A DNA stretch of 64,000 nt from Mesobacillus sp. S13 (GCF_020422885.1 NZ_CP084622.1:792001-856000); one strand, 5' to 3'; numbered from the stretch's first letter, positions 40,572 to 50,732 are shown. Numbers and translations are program-made. The notes: generated by a model not told the origin, from the sequence alone.

Positions 40572-41498
40572 ATGAAGGTACTAATTACGGGTGGAGCTGG
40601 ATTTATCGGATCCAGCATTGCTGAAGAGCTTCTAAAAGAAAACATAGAAGTTGTAATCGTAGATAACTTGATTACAGGCAAGGAAAGAAATGTTCCAAGA
40701 GAAGCGGTACTGTATAAAGCTGATATCCGTGACAACTTGGGTGAGATCTTTATGGAAGAACAGCCTGATTATGTCATTCATCTAGCGGCACAGGTATCCG
40801 TTTCATCTTCCATCGGTGACCCTGTTTATGATGGTGACGAGAATATTGTCGGTACAATTAATCTATTAAAAACTTGTGTCAGGCATAAAACGAAAAAAAT
40901 CATCTTTGCCTCAACCGCTGCTTTATATGGAAATCCTCAGTTTCTGCCTGTAGATGAAACACACCCTGTAGCTCCTGTTTCTCCTTATGGACTGTCAAAG
41001 CATTGTGCCGAACTTTATATCCAGCTTTTCTCCAGACTGTATGGTTTGCCTTATACCATTTTACGATATGCAAATGTGTATGGCGTTCGCCAAGATGCAA
41101 ATGGGGAGGCGGGTGTTGTCGCGATCTTCATAGAGAAATTGTTAAATGGGGAGGTGGTTAATATCCATGGTGATGGACTGCAGACGAGGGATTTTATCTT
41201 TGTCGAAGATGTGGCCAGAGCAAATGTCGCTGCACTGACTCGAGGGGACAATGAAACGATTAATATTAGTACTCAGGCGAGAATATCCATTCAGGATATT
41301 ATAGGTGAATTAAGCCTAATACAGGCAACCAGCATTTCACCAGTTTACCTTGATGAGAGACCCGGTGATATAAGACACAGCATACTATCAAATGACAAAG
41401 CAAAAGAAACCCTGAATTGGAATCCTGAACACTCCTTCTCAACTGGTTTGAGAAAAACGGTCGATTACTGCCAGTCAGAACACTTGAGTATCAAATAA
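40572..41498 (+). CDS. NAD-dependent nucleotide-sugar epimerase/dehydratase
   Basis: 308-residue extended SDR. NAD loop GGAGFIGSSIAEEL (~7-20), catalytic Ser/Thr in FASTAALYGN and YxxxK as YGLSKHCAE. Similar to UDP-glucose 4-epimerases. Supplies a sugar nucleotide for the exopolysaccharide. First gene of the tightly packed EPS operon. Confidence 0.86.
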   Translation: MKVLITGGAGFIGSSIAEELLKENIEVVIVDNLITGKERNVPREAVLYKADIRDNLGEIFMEEQPDYVIHLAAQVSVSSSIGDPVYDGDENIVGTINLLKTCVRHKTKKIIFASTAALYGNPQFLPVDETHPVAPVSPYGLSKHCAELYIQLFSRLYGLPYTILRYANVYGVRQDANGEAGVVAIFIEKLLNGEVVNIHGDGLQTRDFIFVEDVARANVAALTRGDNETINISTQARISIQDIIGELSLIQATSISPVYLDERPGDIRHSILSNDKAKETLNWNPEHSFSTGLRKTVDYCQSEHLSIK

Positions 41499-41520
41499 AC
41501 ATGTTTCCTAGGAGGGTATC

Positions 41521-42261
41521 ATGGACGAAAAAACAGATTTGAAAAAATTCTTCAGCATCATTAATAGAAGAAAGTGGACAGTGATCATCACTTTATTCTG
41601 TGTTTTAATCATGACTGTTATTGGGTCGTTTTTTTTAATAAAACCAACCTATGAGGCTACCCAGAATATTGTTGTTGGCAAGTTTAAGAAAGAGGAAGGC
41701 TATTATGGTGAAACGCAGGAAGTATATATGCTGCTGGCCTCGACAAAAGATTTCATCAAAAGTCCTACAGTGCTTAACGCTGTACAAAAAGAATTAAAAT
41801 TCAAGGACAAAAAGCTCGACGAAAAAATCGTTGTTCAAAATAATAAGGATTCACAAATTATCAGCGTGATCGTTAGGGATCATGATCCGGAGAGGACACA
41901 GTTAATATCGGAAACCATTGTAAGAACAACTGTACAGAAAATGAAAAGTCTGTTTGAAATATCAGACCTTAAAGTTCTTACAGCCATTGACGGCTCTTCT
42001 GAAGTTGAAAGGGTGGGAAGTAATGCGTTGAATATCGCTATCGGCGGGCTTATAGGATTATTCATGGGGATAGGGGTGGCAATGATCAGAGAATACTTGG
42101 ATGATTCCATCAAGAGTATGGATGAAATTGAAGCCTTCCTTGGCTTGCCAGTATTGGGAAGCATCAACCTTAAGAATGATATGAAGCGAAAGAAACACAG
42201 ATCTGTGGACAATCGAGTTGTAGTCTTGAAGCAGGAAAAAGGAGGGGAATTCAGTGTTTAG
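41521..42261 (+). CDS. Polysaccharide chain-length regulator (Wzz/YveK/EpsA-like)
   Basis: 246 residues. Two membrane helices (~20-40 and ~170-190) bracket an extracellular Wzz domain (FSIINRRKWTVIITLFCVLI at the start). A short cytoplasmic tail after GLPVLGSI is seen in co-polymerase modulators that activate BY-kinases. Overlaps the kinase-like gene by 8 bp. The partner is degenerate (next entry), so control of chain length here may not rely on tyrosine phosphorylation. Confidence 0.85.
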   Translation: MDEKTDLKKFFSIINRRKWTVIITLFCVLIMTVIGSFFLIKPTYEATQNIVVGKFKKEEGYYGETQEVYMLLASTKDFIKSPTVLNAVQKELKFKDKKLDEKIVVQNNKDSQIISVIVRDHDPERTQLISETIVRTTVQKMKSLFEISDLKVLTAIDGSSEVERVGSNALNIAIGGLIGLFMGIGVAMIREYLDDSIKSMDEIEAFLGLPVLGSINLKNDMKRKKHRSVDNRVVVLKQEKGGEFSV

Positions 42262-42889
42262 GAAAAAGAACAAAAATAAAATTCCTCCCCACCTGATTCC
42301 TGAATCTGTGAGTAACGAACAAACCAGGATGATTCGTACGAACCTGGATCAAGTTCTTCAAGAAGGTCCTGCGCTGGTAATGGTCACATCTCCGGACGAG
42401 ATGGAACAAAAACCAACCATTTCTTCCAACCTTGCAGTGGCATTTGCAGAGCAGGGAAAAAAAGTCTTATTGGTGGATGTGAATACTGCAAAGCCATCAC
42501 TGCATCGTTTATTTACCATTAGTAACACAACTGGGTTGACAAATGTAATTTTAAATGAAGAGCCATTATTGATGAATTGTAAAGAGACCTCTACCCCTGG
42601 GCTATTTGTTTTGCCAGTAGGGGCACTTTCAATCAGTGCTGCCGAACTTTGGGTGACCAGTAAACTAAAAAAAATTGCCACTTCCTGCCGGGAAGAGTTT
42701 GATCTTGTCATTTTCGAGGTCCCTGCATTGCTGACCGTTTCAGATCCGCTTGTCCTCGCCAACCAGTGTGATGGCATTATTCTAGTTGTCGAAGGCAATA
42801 AAACAAAAAAAGAAGCGGCATTGAAGGCGAAGGAATATTTAAATAGGACTAATAACCATATTATGGGAGTGATTTATCAGACGGGTTAA
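42254..42889 (+). CDS. BY-kinase (CpsD/EpsB) homologue with degraded ATP site
   Basis: 211 residues with the CpsD/YwqD/EpsB fold and position, but key residues are missing. The P-loop, normally PGEGKST, reads DEMEQKPT (~48-55), keeping Lys but losing both Gly. Walker B D-T-P reads FEVP (Glu155). The LLVD of Walker A' (Asp75) is retained. There is no C-terminal Tyr cluster. Likely a catalytically inactive structural partner of the Wzz-like protein. The frame is intact and embedded in the operon, so it is not a plain pseudogene. Confidence 0.78.
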   Translation: MFRKKNKNKIPPHLIPESVSNEQTRMIRTNLDQVLQEGPALVMVTSPDEMEQKPTISSNLAVAFAEQGKKVLLVDVNTAKPSLHRLFTISNTTGLTNVILNEEPLLMNCKETSTPGLFVLPVGALSISAAELWVTSKLKKIATSCREEFDLVIFEVPALLTVSDPLVLANQCDGIILVVEGNKTKKEAALKAKEYLNRTNNHIMGVIYQTG

Positions 42890-42932
42890 TGATAAATCCA
42901 GGAGCATTTCTCTAAACAAGGGCGGGACATTT

Positions 42933-44402
42933 ATGGGGGAAATAAGGAAGAACTCGATTGCAAAGAATATCATCCATTTATTCTACAGTACAGCTATATC
43001 CAGTGCCTTAAATGCAATCGCACTTATTGTCCTGGCTTCTTATTTACAGTCTCATCATTATGGACTTTTCAGTGTTGCGTTAGCGTTAGCGATGATTATG
43101 GGATATTTTACGGATGCAGGGCTTAGTGAGATCGTGCTTCGGGAAGGTTCAAAAAAAGAGGTGAACATCTCTGTTCTCATATCCTCTTATATAAAAATGC
43201 GAGGAGTTCTGCTTGTCATCACGTTTGTCAGCGGTTTTTTCCTTATCCATCTATCAAATTCCGGGAACAAAGAATTGATTCAGACGACTTATTATTTGAT
43301 TATCCCGATGGTCACTGGGGTCGCACTCCAAAGTATCGGAATTACCTTTTTTCAGCTGAGAGAGAGAATGGAGTTTTCTGGACTTATTCGAATTGTATCT
43401 GCAGTATGTTTAGTCTCGACTTTAGCTTTAGGTATTTATCTTCATTTGAATCCATTTTTGATCACTGTCTTATATGGGATGTCCTATTTAATAGCTGGGG
43501 CTTTTGCCATTATTTTATTGATGAAAAATATTAAACTCAATTTAAAAGATTCATTTCATAAAGGTCTGCTGCAAAACCTTGGTTCTTTTACAGTAGGCGG
43601 GCTATTGTTCGTTATGCTCCCTCATTTGGGTCCCATCCTTTTGGAAAAGACCATATCATTGAAGGAAGTTGGCCTTTTCGCTATTGCCTACCGAATTCCA
43701 CAAGCGTTGCAGCAAATTCCTTTTATTGTCGCCGGAGCCTACTATCCTGTATTATTTAAGGCTTTTAATAACGATTTAAGAGATGAACATTTAAAGCATT
43801 TACTTTTTCAAATTAAAATGATGGCAATCGTTGGAATCATGATGACCATTCCTTTTTTTCACCTTTCAGGGTTTCTCATCACGATCCTTTTCGGGGAAGA
43901 ATGGGCTGATGCCGCCAAGCCTCTTAAAGTATTGTCCGTGTTGCTTCTCTTGCAGTCGATCAGTATCGCACTTGGAGATGGATTGACCACCAGCAGGAGA
44001 CAATTTCACAGGATGGTTGTCCAGGCAATTGGATTGGTCGCCGGAATTGTTTTCTATATTTTATTAAGCAGGGCATACGGAGTAATAGGGGCGGCATATA
44101 CGGGGGGAATCATTGAAGTAATCACTCTTCTTGGGTTTTGGCTTTGCACCCCAAACAGATGGGTGATTGCAAAAAAAACGATTTTGCCATATATGATCTT
44201 CTTTATCTTGACCCTTGCCGGTACGGATCTGTTTCTAAACGAATGGCAGTTCCTAGCCGGAGCAGTAAATATTCTCCTTGTGTCATCACTGTTCTATTTA
44301 GATAAGGAACTGAGGGGCAAAATTTCTTCCTTTATTCAATCAAAGCGTAAGCGGAAAACTTGGGAGGTTGAGAAAAACCAGGGGGTTCATCATGGACTAT
44401 AA
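42933..44402 (+). CDS. Polysaccharide flippase (Wzx/MATE-like)
   Basis: 489 residues with 12-14 membrane helices over the full length and polysaccharide-synthase-type segments (LSEIVLREGSKKEV, FAIAYRIPQALQQIPFIVAGAYYPVLFK). Flips lipid-linked repeat units across the membrane. Basic C-terminal tail. Overlaps the polymerase gene by 11 bp. Confidence 0.85.
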   Translation: MGEIRKNSIAKNIIHLFYSTAISSALNAIALIVLASYLQSHHYGLFSVALALAMIMGYFTDAGLSEIVLREGSKKEVNISVLISSYIKMRGVLLVITFVSGFFLIHLSNSGNKELIQTTYYLIIPMVTGVALQSIGITFFQLRERMEFSGLIRIVSAVCLVSTLALGIYLHLNPFLITVLYGMSYLIAGAFAIILLMKNIKLNLKDSFHKGLLQNLGSFTVGGLLFVMLPHLGPILLEKTISLKEVGLFAIAYRIPQALQQIPFIVAGAYYPVLFKAFNNDLRDEHLKHLLFQIKMMAIVGIMMTIPFFHLSGFLITILFGEEWADAAKPLKVLSVLLLLQSISIALGDGLTTSRRQFHRMVVQAIGLVAGIVFYILLSRAYGVIGAAYTGGIIEVITLLGFWLCTPNRWVIAKKTILPYMIFFILTLAGTDLFLNEWQFLAGAVNILLVSSLFYLDKELRGKISSFIQSKRKRKTWEVEKNQGVHHGL

Positions 44403-45687
44403 GGTGGCTTCAATATCCGGAAGATATGGTTCGACAGTATTTTGGCTTTTCTTATTGTTGATGTTAGCAAAATTCAATATATACATCGGCTTTGCATTAA
44501 AGCCTTACATGCTTTTTTGCATTTTATTTTTTATGTTCCATATTGGCTCCTTTTACTTTCAAAGATTGTACCTATTTGAAATGGGCATGCTGATATTTTA
44601 TCTAATGTATAGCTTTACTGGAGCGTTTTCGTTATATCCAGCATCCAGCGCTCGAATCATCTTTGGAATCATCCTTTACGTATCATGTTATTTTATTGTG
44701 AAAAATATCATTGAAAAGTTTGAAACAGATGCTGTCCATAGTGCCGTAGCAAATGTAGGCATCATTTTCAATTCAGTAAGTCTGGCCCTTTATTTTGCAG
44801 GATTGAAAAGCGTTCAATTTATGTTTGAAGGTGAGAGGGTGTCTGAATTCGGCGTCATGGTAGATCGTCATTACCCGAGGCTGATTGGTTTAGTGCAGGA
44901 TCCTAACTTCTTTGTTTTTTATAACACAATTTTCTTTTGCTATTATCTTAGCAACTTCCAATCCTCAAAGAATAAAGTCGGTTTGGGTTTGACAATCTTA
45001 ACGAATTTACTGACTTTCTCAAGAGGCGGTCTGTTAGTCGTTGTATGTTTGGTCGTACTGAATATATTTCTGAATAACCCATTAAAAAAGCTGAAGCTGT
45101 TGCTCGGGCTTACGGCTTCACTGGCTGTTGCCGGCTATATCGCGATTACTGTCATGAAATTTGATGTTTATTCGATCTTGCAATCAAGAATCAATGATTT
45201 CTCCGAGGATGGCGGAAGCGGTAGGTTTACATTATGGGGCAGGGCCTGGGAGTACTTTAATACCAATATTCTGGTCGGGATCGGGGCTTTTAATTTTTCA
45301 GATTATAACATGTTTGAAAATGGAGATCCGCTTACAGCTCATAATACGTATTTGGATATCCTGGCAGAATCAGGACTAATCGGAATCGTCACCTACTTGC
45401 TGTTCCTTTTACTCGTTTTCATTAAATTACTTAATAGCAGAATCCATAAGAAAAATCCTTACCTGTTCTTAACATTCTTGGGTCTAGTACTTCAGATGGC
45501 ATTCCTTTCCGTCATCATTAACGACATGTTTTTTATGTATATTGCCATCTTGTCGGCCTATTTGCATAAAGAGTATCACAAGAAACACGTCCACGTCGTT
45601 AAGGAACTAGAGATTCAAGCGGGGAAGAAAGACAACTCTTTAAAGGGAGCTGCCGCATATTATGAACGTGTTAATTTTAACAGATAA
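44392..45687 (+). CDS. O-antigen ligase/polymerase (Wzy-like)
   Basis: 431 residues, about ten to eleven membrane helices. The Wzy_C motif region has FSRGGLLVVVCLVVL and LTAHNTYLDILAESGLIGI (the conserved H...E...G). Joins repeat units on the outer face. ATG 44392 with AGGGGG upstream preferred to an upstream TTG. Confidence 0.85.
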   Translation: MDYKVASISGRYGSTVFWLFLLLMLAKFNIYIGFALKPYMLFCILFFMFHIGSFYFQRLYLFEMGMLIFYLMYSFTGAFSLYPASSARIIFGIILYVSCYFIVKNIIEKFETDAVHSAVANVGIIFNSVSLALYFAGLKSVQFMFEGERVSEFGVMVDRHYPRLIGLVQDPNFFVFYNTIFFCYYLSNFQSSKNKVGLGLTILTNLLTFSRGGLLVVVCLVVLNIFLNNPLKKLKLLLGLTASLAVAGYIAITVMKFDVYSILQSRINDFSEDGGSGRFTLWGRAWEYFNTNILVGIGAFNFSDYNMFENGDPLTAHNTYLDILAESGLIGIVTYLLFLLLVFIKLLNSRIHKKNPYLFLTFLGLVLQMAFLSVIINDMFFMYIAILSAYLHKEYHKKHVHVVKELEIQAGKKDNSLKGAAAYYERVNFNR

Positions 45688-46717
45688 ACTGATTATGGGC
45701 GGGGCGGAAATGTATTTCTGCAAGCTGGAAAACTATCTAAATCATCCTGGTCTAACATTCTATTACGCTGCAGGAACTGGTGACCTATACAAAAAAATCA
45801 AAAATAAACAGCATTTCATTGAATTGAGCAGGTCTAATCACCTTCAAAACCTCAAGAGGTTGATTTCTCTCATACATGATAAGAACATTAGCGTTATCCA
45901 TGCCAATAGTTTGCGGATGGTGATGTATAGTACGTGCGTGAAAAAAATGATCCACAGGCCATTGAAAATTGTTTATACGAAACATAATGTAACCATTTTA
46001 GAAAGGAAAGTTCCAAATCTGTTCCGATACTTATTGAATAAACATGTAGACCGGATCATTACGGTCAGTGATTTTGAAAAAGAAAACCTTGAAGAAGCCG
46101 GTATTGACCAAAATAAAATCAAGACAATTTATAACGGGGTAGACTTGGAGCAGTTTTTATTTGAGCTGAAAGAGAAACGAAAAATGTTTCATATAGGAAT
46201 TCTGGCAAGACTGTCCGAAGAGAAAAATCATGAGCTGTTCATTGATATCGCTGATCATTTAAGGGATAGGCCCAATATATTGTTTCATATTGCTGGAGAT
46301 GGTCCAGAAAAACAGCGAATTGCAGATCAAATCAAGGCAAGAAATTTAACAGATAAAGTGAAGATGTTAGGAGAAGTTCAAAATCCAGAAACCTTTATCA
46401 AAGAGATGGATGTACTGCTATTAACCTCATACAGAGAAGTTTTTCCGATGGTGATCATAGAATCAATGGCTGTCGGCACTCCAATTATTTCAATTAATCA
46501 AGGTGGAATTAAAGAGGCAGTCATTGATGGAGAGACTGGTTTTCTGATAAAAAGTCATTCTACTACTGACTTTTGTAAGCAAATTTTACGTTTGGAATCA
46601 GACCATAGGCAACGGCTGCAATTAATTGAACGCGCTAGGGGAAAAGTGGAAAAAGACTTTTCACTTAATCAGATGATTCATCAAACCCTTAAAGAATACT
46701 TGAACTGCAGCCAGTAA
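45662..46717 (+). CDS. Glycosyltransferase family 4
   Basis: 351 residues, GT-B fold. N-terminal acceptor domain with LILTDKLIMGGAEMY; C-terminal donor domain (~165-350) with IGILARLSEEKNHELFID and the EX7E-like SYREVFPMVIIESMAVGTPII. Overlaps the polymerase gene by 26 bp. Adds a sugar to the lipid-linked repeat; donor unknown. Confidence 0.87.
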   Translation: MNVLILTDKLIMGGAEMYFCKLENYLNHPGLTFYYAAGTGDLYKKIKNKQHFIELSRSNHLQNLKRLISLIHDKNISVIHANSLRMVMYSTCVKKMIHRPLKIVYTKHNVTILERKVPNLFRYLLNKHVDRIITVSDFEKENLEEAGIDQNKIKTIYNGVDLEQFLFELKEKRKMFHIGILARLSEEKNHELFIDIADHLRDRPNILFHIAGDGPEKQRIADQIKARNLTDKVKMLGEVQNPETFIKEMDVLLLTSYREVFPMVIIESMAVGTPIISINQGGIKEAVIDGETGFLIKSHSTTDFCKQILRLESDHRQRLQLIERARGKVEKDFSLNQMIHQTLKEYLNCSQ

Positions 46718-46769
46718 GGTATCAACATATCAATCATTTTGCAGGAAGTGATGTTTAGGAGTGGAAACA

Positions 46770-48410
46770 ATGAGAGAAAAGCCGCTTAGGTTCGCGGTAA
46801 TATGTAATTATTTCGAGATGAGTGATTGGGATCTCGATGTTATTAGCAGGATGGAGGAACAAGAAAATGTAGAATTTAGTGCAGTAATCAACATTACAGG
46901 AAAACATTCAGTTTTTAATAAGAATCACTCTGTCATGGATCAATTTCATAAACGCATCACCAGGATAAACTGTGAAGCATCATTCATAGATGGAGAATAC
47001 AGTTTTGCTGAAGAGGACTTTAACATCATCAAGGAAATGGGATTGGATGTGATTTTGAATCTAAGTTCAAAAAAGTTGGAAGGAGAGATTCTTACTATTC
47101 CTGAGTTTGGAGTATGGTCCTTTAAATTCGGCAAAAACGAGCCAGCGTTTTATTGGGAAATCGTGAATGAAGAACATATTACATCAGCTTCTCTTCGTAG
47201 AATCACTGTTGGGAATAGATTCATTACTTTGAAACAAGGTCACTTTTCAACCTTAAAAGATTCTTTCTACCAAAATCGATCTCATGTAATGAAAGCATCC
47301 ACGAATTGGCCAGCACTGGTTTGCAGGGATATTCTTAATGGGACTGCAGATTACTTTTTTGATGTTCCTCGAGATGAAGTAAAAGAGACAGAACAAAAGA
47401 TAAAGAAATGGGCTTTGATTCTGAAAATGCTCAAGCATAAACTTCGGAAAGTGTATACAAAACTATTTTGTTATGAATATTGGAATGTCGGAGTCATGAA
47501 GAGGCCAATAGAGAGCTTTTTAACAAATGGCGGGAAAATGGAGATTCAGTGGCTGGCAGAAAACAAACACATGTATATAGCGGATCCTTTCGTTTATAAA
47601 AATGGAGAGGAACTCAAAATTATTATGGAAGAGCTGAACTATAAGGTAGTGAAAGGATTCATCAGCGAAGCAGCCATCCTCCAGCTTGGAAACAAACAGG
47701 AGTTCAAGTTTTCACAGGCTACTATTAGCTCTCCAGCTCATATGTCTTATCCTTTTATAATTGAACATGAAGGGGAAGTTTATTGTATCCCTGAAACTTC
47801 AGAAGCAGGTGAGGTTTCGATTTATAAGCTAAACCGGGACTCAGGAAAGTGGCATAGGGTAAAGTCTATAATTAATGATTTTCCTGCGGTAGATTCAACT
47901 ATCATTCAATATGGAGATTATTGGTGGCTGTTCTGTACGAAAGCCAACTCAGCCATTCAAAGTCATAATTATGAACTATATCTATTTTATTCTTCAGACC
48001 TAATGGGAGAGTGGAAGCAACATCTAATGAATCCTGTCAAAACAGATATTCAATCGTCAAGGTCTGCCGGCACACCATTTTTACATGAGGGGCATCTATA
48101 CCGGCCGGCACAGGATTGCTCCAAAACGTATGGGGGGAGAATAGCCCTTAATAGAATAAATAAGCTTACTCCAAGTAAATTTAATGAAGAAACTGTTAAA
48201 TTTGTTGAGCCAAACCTGGATAGTCCTTATCCTGATGGGCTTCATACAATTTCTTCTGCAGGTGAGATGACCATTATCGATAGCAAGCGATTTGATTATC
48301 ATCCTCTGCACATTTTACGAAAGCTATACAAGTTTAAACCAGTTGACATTGAACGTGTAAGGACGAAGATCAAAGGGACTAATCCAAAGAATCTCATTTT
48401 AAGAGACTAG
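46770..48410 (+). CDS. Formyltransferase-like/GINT1_N beta-propeller protein
   Basis: 546 residues. N-terminal ~1-180 resembles a formyltransferase-like fold (RFAVICNYFEMSDWDLDVISRM...DVILNLSSKKL...GVWSFKFG). The C-terminal ~270-530 is a five-bladed propeller of the type found at the N-terminus of glucosamine inositolphosphorylceramide transferase (WLAENKHMYIADPFVYK, MSYPFIIEHEGEVYCIPETSEAGEV, AGTPFLHEGHLYRPAQDCS). Probably modifies or recognises a sugar of the polymer. ATG 46770 with AGGAG nine bases upstream. Confidence 0.68.
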   Translation: MREKPLRFAVICNYFEMSDWDLDVISRMEEQENVEFSAVINITGKHSVFNKNHSVMDQFHKRITRINCEASFIDGEYSFAEEDFNIIKEMGLDVILNLSSKKLEGEILTIPEFGVWSFKFGKNEPAFYWEIVNEEHITSASLRRITVGNRFITLKQGHFSTLKDSFYQNRSHVMKASTNWPALVCRDILNGTADYFFDVPRDEVKETEQKIKKWALILKMLKHKLRKVYTKLFCYEYWNVGVMKRPIESFLTNGGKMEIQWLAENKHMYIADPFVYKNGEELKIIMEELNYKVVKGFISEAAILQLGNKQEFKFSQATISSPAHMSYPFIIEHEGEVYCIPETSEAGEVSIYKLNRDSGKWHRVKSIINDFPAVDSTIIQYGDYWWLFCTKANSAIQSHNYELYLFYSSDLMGEWKQHLMNPVKTDIQSSRSAGTPFLHEGHLYRPAQDCSKTYGGRIALNRINKLTPSKFNEETVKFVEPNLDSPYPDGLHTISSAGEMTIIDSKRFDYHPLHILRKLYKFKPVDIERVRTKIKGTNPKNLILRD

Positions 48411-48481
48411 ATTTCAATGATTTTTTTTAACTCTTTTGTTCTTTATAAAGAAAGAGAATGGTTAGTAAAGGAGGAATTGTC

Positions 48482-49867
48482 TTGAATGTGAGAGGGAATG
48501 TCTTTAAGTGGAATGTCATGTTAATGGACTTAGCCACCTTAATACTAGGATTCATCCTCTGTTATGAACTGTTTAATCTTAACGGCATACTAGCTCAGCG
48601 TATGAATACAGAAATTTTGCTGCTGATATTAGCCGTGACAGTCCTGTTCGTATTTTCGCTTTTTGACTTATACACGGACTGGCGGCGAAAAGATATTCAA
48701 AACTCGGTCTACTCCATTGTTTTATCTATGCTTGTTGTTTATATAGGTTTTACTTTATTTACCTTCTTATCTACCGACTCTTATATTAATGATATTTCTA
48801 TCGCTTTTCTTTTTACAATTGAAACGGTTTTTATTGTGTTATTACGGTTGTGTGTTTGGTTTATTGATAAAAAAATGTTCGGCAAGAGAAAAGTTGCCAT
48901 CATAGGTGACCATGAACAATCTATCGCAGTATTAGTTGAAAAATTCCAAAATCATAATCAGGGCTGGTTTGATATTGAAGGATTCTTGACTGCTGAAAAT
49001 TTGAAAGAAATAGAGCTTTCCATTCATCAATATGATATTTTCGTCCTAAGTTCTGAGATCCATAAAGACCAAAAAGCTCAAATAATCAGCTACTGTTTAA
49101 GACAGGAAAAAGAAGTAATGGTTGTCCCTGAAGTCATTGATTTGACAGTTCATGGTGCGATTACACAGCAAATTGATGATATGCCAGTCATCTCTCTTTC
49201 TCCTCCAAGTTTAAGTTTAGGAGGGAAGGTAATAAAAAGGATATTCGATATTGCCATCTCTGTTATTTTATTGATCTTTTCAAGCCCATTCATCATTCTC
49301 CTTTATATTTGCATACCACTTACATCAAAAGGATCTGCAATCTTTAAACAGGAACGGATCGGTCGGAACGGTAAACCTTTTTGGATATATAAGTTCAGGA
49401 GCATGATCCAGGATGCAGAAATGAAGACAGGGCCTGTCTTAGCTTCTGAAAAAGACCCAAGGGTCACTATATTGGGAAGGGTCTTGAGAGCCACTCGTCT
49501 GGATGAACTTCCGCAGCTCCTAAATGTCCTAAAGGGAGATATGAGCTTAGTCGGACCCCGGCCAGAAAGAGAGTTTTTCATTGAAATGTTTAAACAACAA
49601 TTGCCAGATTACTCACTCAGATTGACCGTGAAGCCAGGGATAACCGGCTTTGCACAGGTTCAGGGAAATTATTCTACTTCAGTTGAAGATAAACTGCGTT
49701 ATGACTTGATGTACATTAGAAACTACTCATTGATCCTGGATGTGAAGATATTGCTTCAAACAATCAGGGTTGTCATACAGCCAAAAAAGGCACGAGGAAT
49801 AACGGAACCTAACAGGGATTTGAAGTTAGTTAAGTTGGAGAAAAAGGGAAGTGCAATCAGTCGCTGA
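48482..49867 (+). CDS. Polyprenyl-phosphate sugar phosphotransferase
   Basis: 461 residues. Four to five N-terminal membrane helices, a central Rossmann-like CoA-binding region (KVAIIGDHEQSI), and the C-terminal phosphoglycosyl transferase domain (~255-440: KRIFDIAISVILL, FKQERIGRNGKPFWIYKFRSM, LDELPQLLNVLKGDMSLVGPRPE). Puts the first sugar phosphate on undecaprenyl phosphate. TTG 48482 has AAAGGAGG eight bases upstream; ATG 48458 is the alternative. Confidence 0.88.
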   Translation: MNVRGNVFKWNVMLMDLATLILGFILCYELFNLNGILAQRMNTEILLLILAVTVLFVFSLFDLYTDWRRKDIQNSVYSIVLSMLVVYIGFTLFTFLSTDSYINDISIAFLFTIETVFIVLLRLCVWFIDKKMFGKRKVAIIGDHEQSIAVLVEKFQNHNQGWFDIEGFLTAENLKEIELSIHQYDIFVLSSEIHKDQKAQIISYCLRQEKEVMVVPEVIDLTVHGAITQQIDDMPVISLSPPSLSLGGKVIKRIFDIAISVILLIFSSPFIILLYICIPLTSKGSAIFKQERIGRNGKPFWIYKFRSMIQDAEMKTGPVLASEKDPRVTILGRVLRATRLDELPQLLNVLKGDMSLVGPRPEREFFIEMFKQQLPDYSLRLTVKPGITGFAQVQGNYSTSVEDKLRYDLMYIRNYSLILDVKILLQTIRVVIQPKKARGITEPNRDLKLVKLEKKGSAISR

Positions 49868-49907
49868 TTTTAAGCTGCTGAACCTGGTTTGGGAGGGAGA
49901 GTGAAGT

Positions 49908-50681
49908 ATGAAGAAATCGAGTGACACCCTTGTTTCAATTATCACCCCAACTTACAATGCAGCCAAGTATGTACGCGAAACGATTCATTCTGTAAAAGCA
50001 CAGACATATCAGGACTGGGAGATGATCATTGTTGATGATGCATCCACAGATGGTACCGTTGAAATCGTTAAACATGAAATGACATCTGAACCTAGGATTA
50101 AATTAATCGAACTTAAGACAAACGGCGGCCCTGCTGAAGCCCGTAATACCGCTTTGGGCTGTGCGAATGGTACCTATCTGGCATTTTTAGACAGTGATGA
50201 TATCTGGTTGCCGGAAAAACTTGAGAAACAGCTGGATTTTATGAAAAGGAATAAAATCGCTTTTTCATATACGGACTACCGCCTGATGACTGATGATGGG
50301 AAGTTAACGGATGTCATCTTTTCTGTACCTAATAAATTGGAGTATAAGTCACTCCTTAAGAACACGATGATTGGCACATTGACGGTCGTAATTGATAAAA
50401 ATATGGTTGGAGAGTTCAGAATGCCGCTCTATAGAGATTGTTCAGAAGATTACGGTCTTTGGCTGCATATTTTATCTTCCGGAATTGTAGCTTATGGCTT
50501 AAACGAAGACTTAGCTGTTTATCGGAAATGTGAGAAATCCCTCTCAAGCAATAAATTCAAATCAGCTAAGAAAACTTGGAATACTTACCGAAAAGTTAGG
50601 CATATCAATATTCCAACTGCTTTATGGTACTTTGCTCATTATTCCATTAACGCATTGAAAAAACATACTAAAACAATCTAA
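49908..50681 (+). CDS. Glycosyltransferase family 2
   Basis: 257 residues. GT-A fold with SIITPTYNAAKYVRETI, the nucleotide site IIVDDASTDGT, the DXD-type FLDSDDIW and the acceptor-side CSEDYGLWLHIL. Close to TuaG-like transferases. Follows the phosphotransferase in the EPS operon. Confidence 0.88.
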   Translation: MKKSSDTLVSIITPTYNAAKYVRETIHSVKAQTYQDWEMIIVDDASTDGTVEIVKHEMTSEPRIKLIELKTNGGPAEARNTALGCANGTYLAFLDSDDIWLPEKLEKQLDFMKRNKIAFSYTDYRLMTDDGKLTDVIFSVPNKLEYKSLLKNTMIGTLTVVIDKNMVGEFRMPLYRDCSEDYGLWLHILSSGIVAYGLNEDLAVYRKCEKSLSSNKFKSAKKTWNTYRKVRHINIPTALWYFAHYSINALKKHTKTI

Positions 50682-50732
50682 TAACATATCAAATGTATTA
50701 CATGGCTTAATATCCGCAAATGGGGGATAAAA

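Noticed and set aside
41521-42889. Functional Wzc-type kinase pair
   Set aside because: The ATP-site glycines and Walker B Asp are missing, so kinase activity is not claimed.
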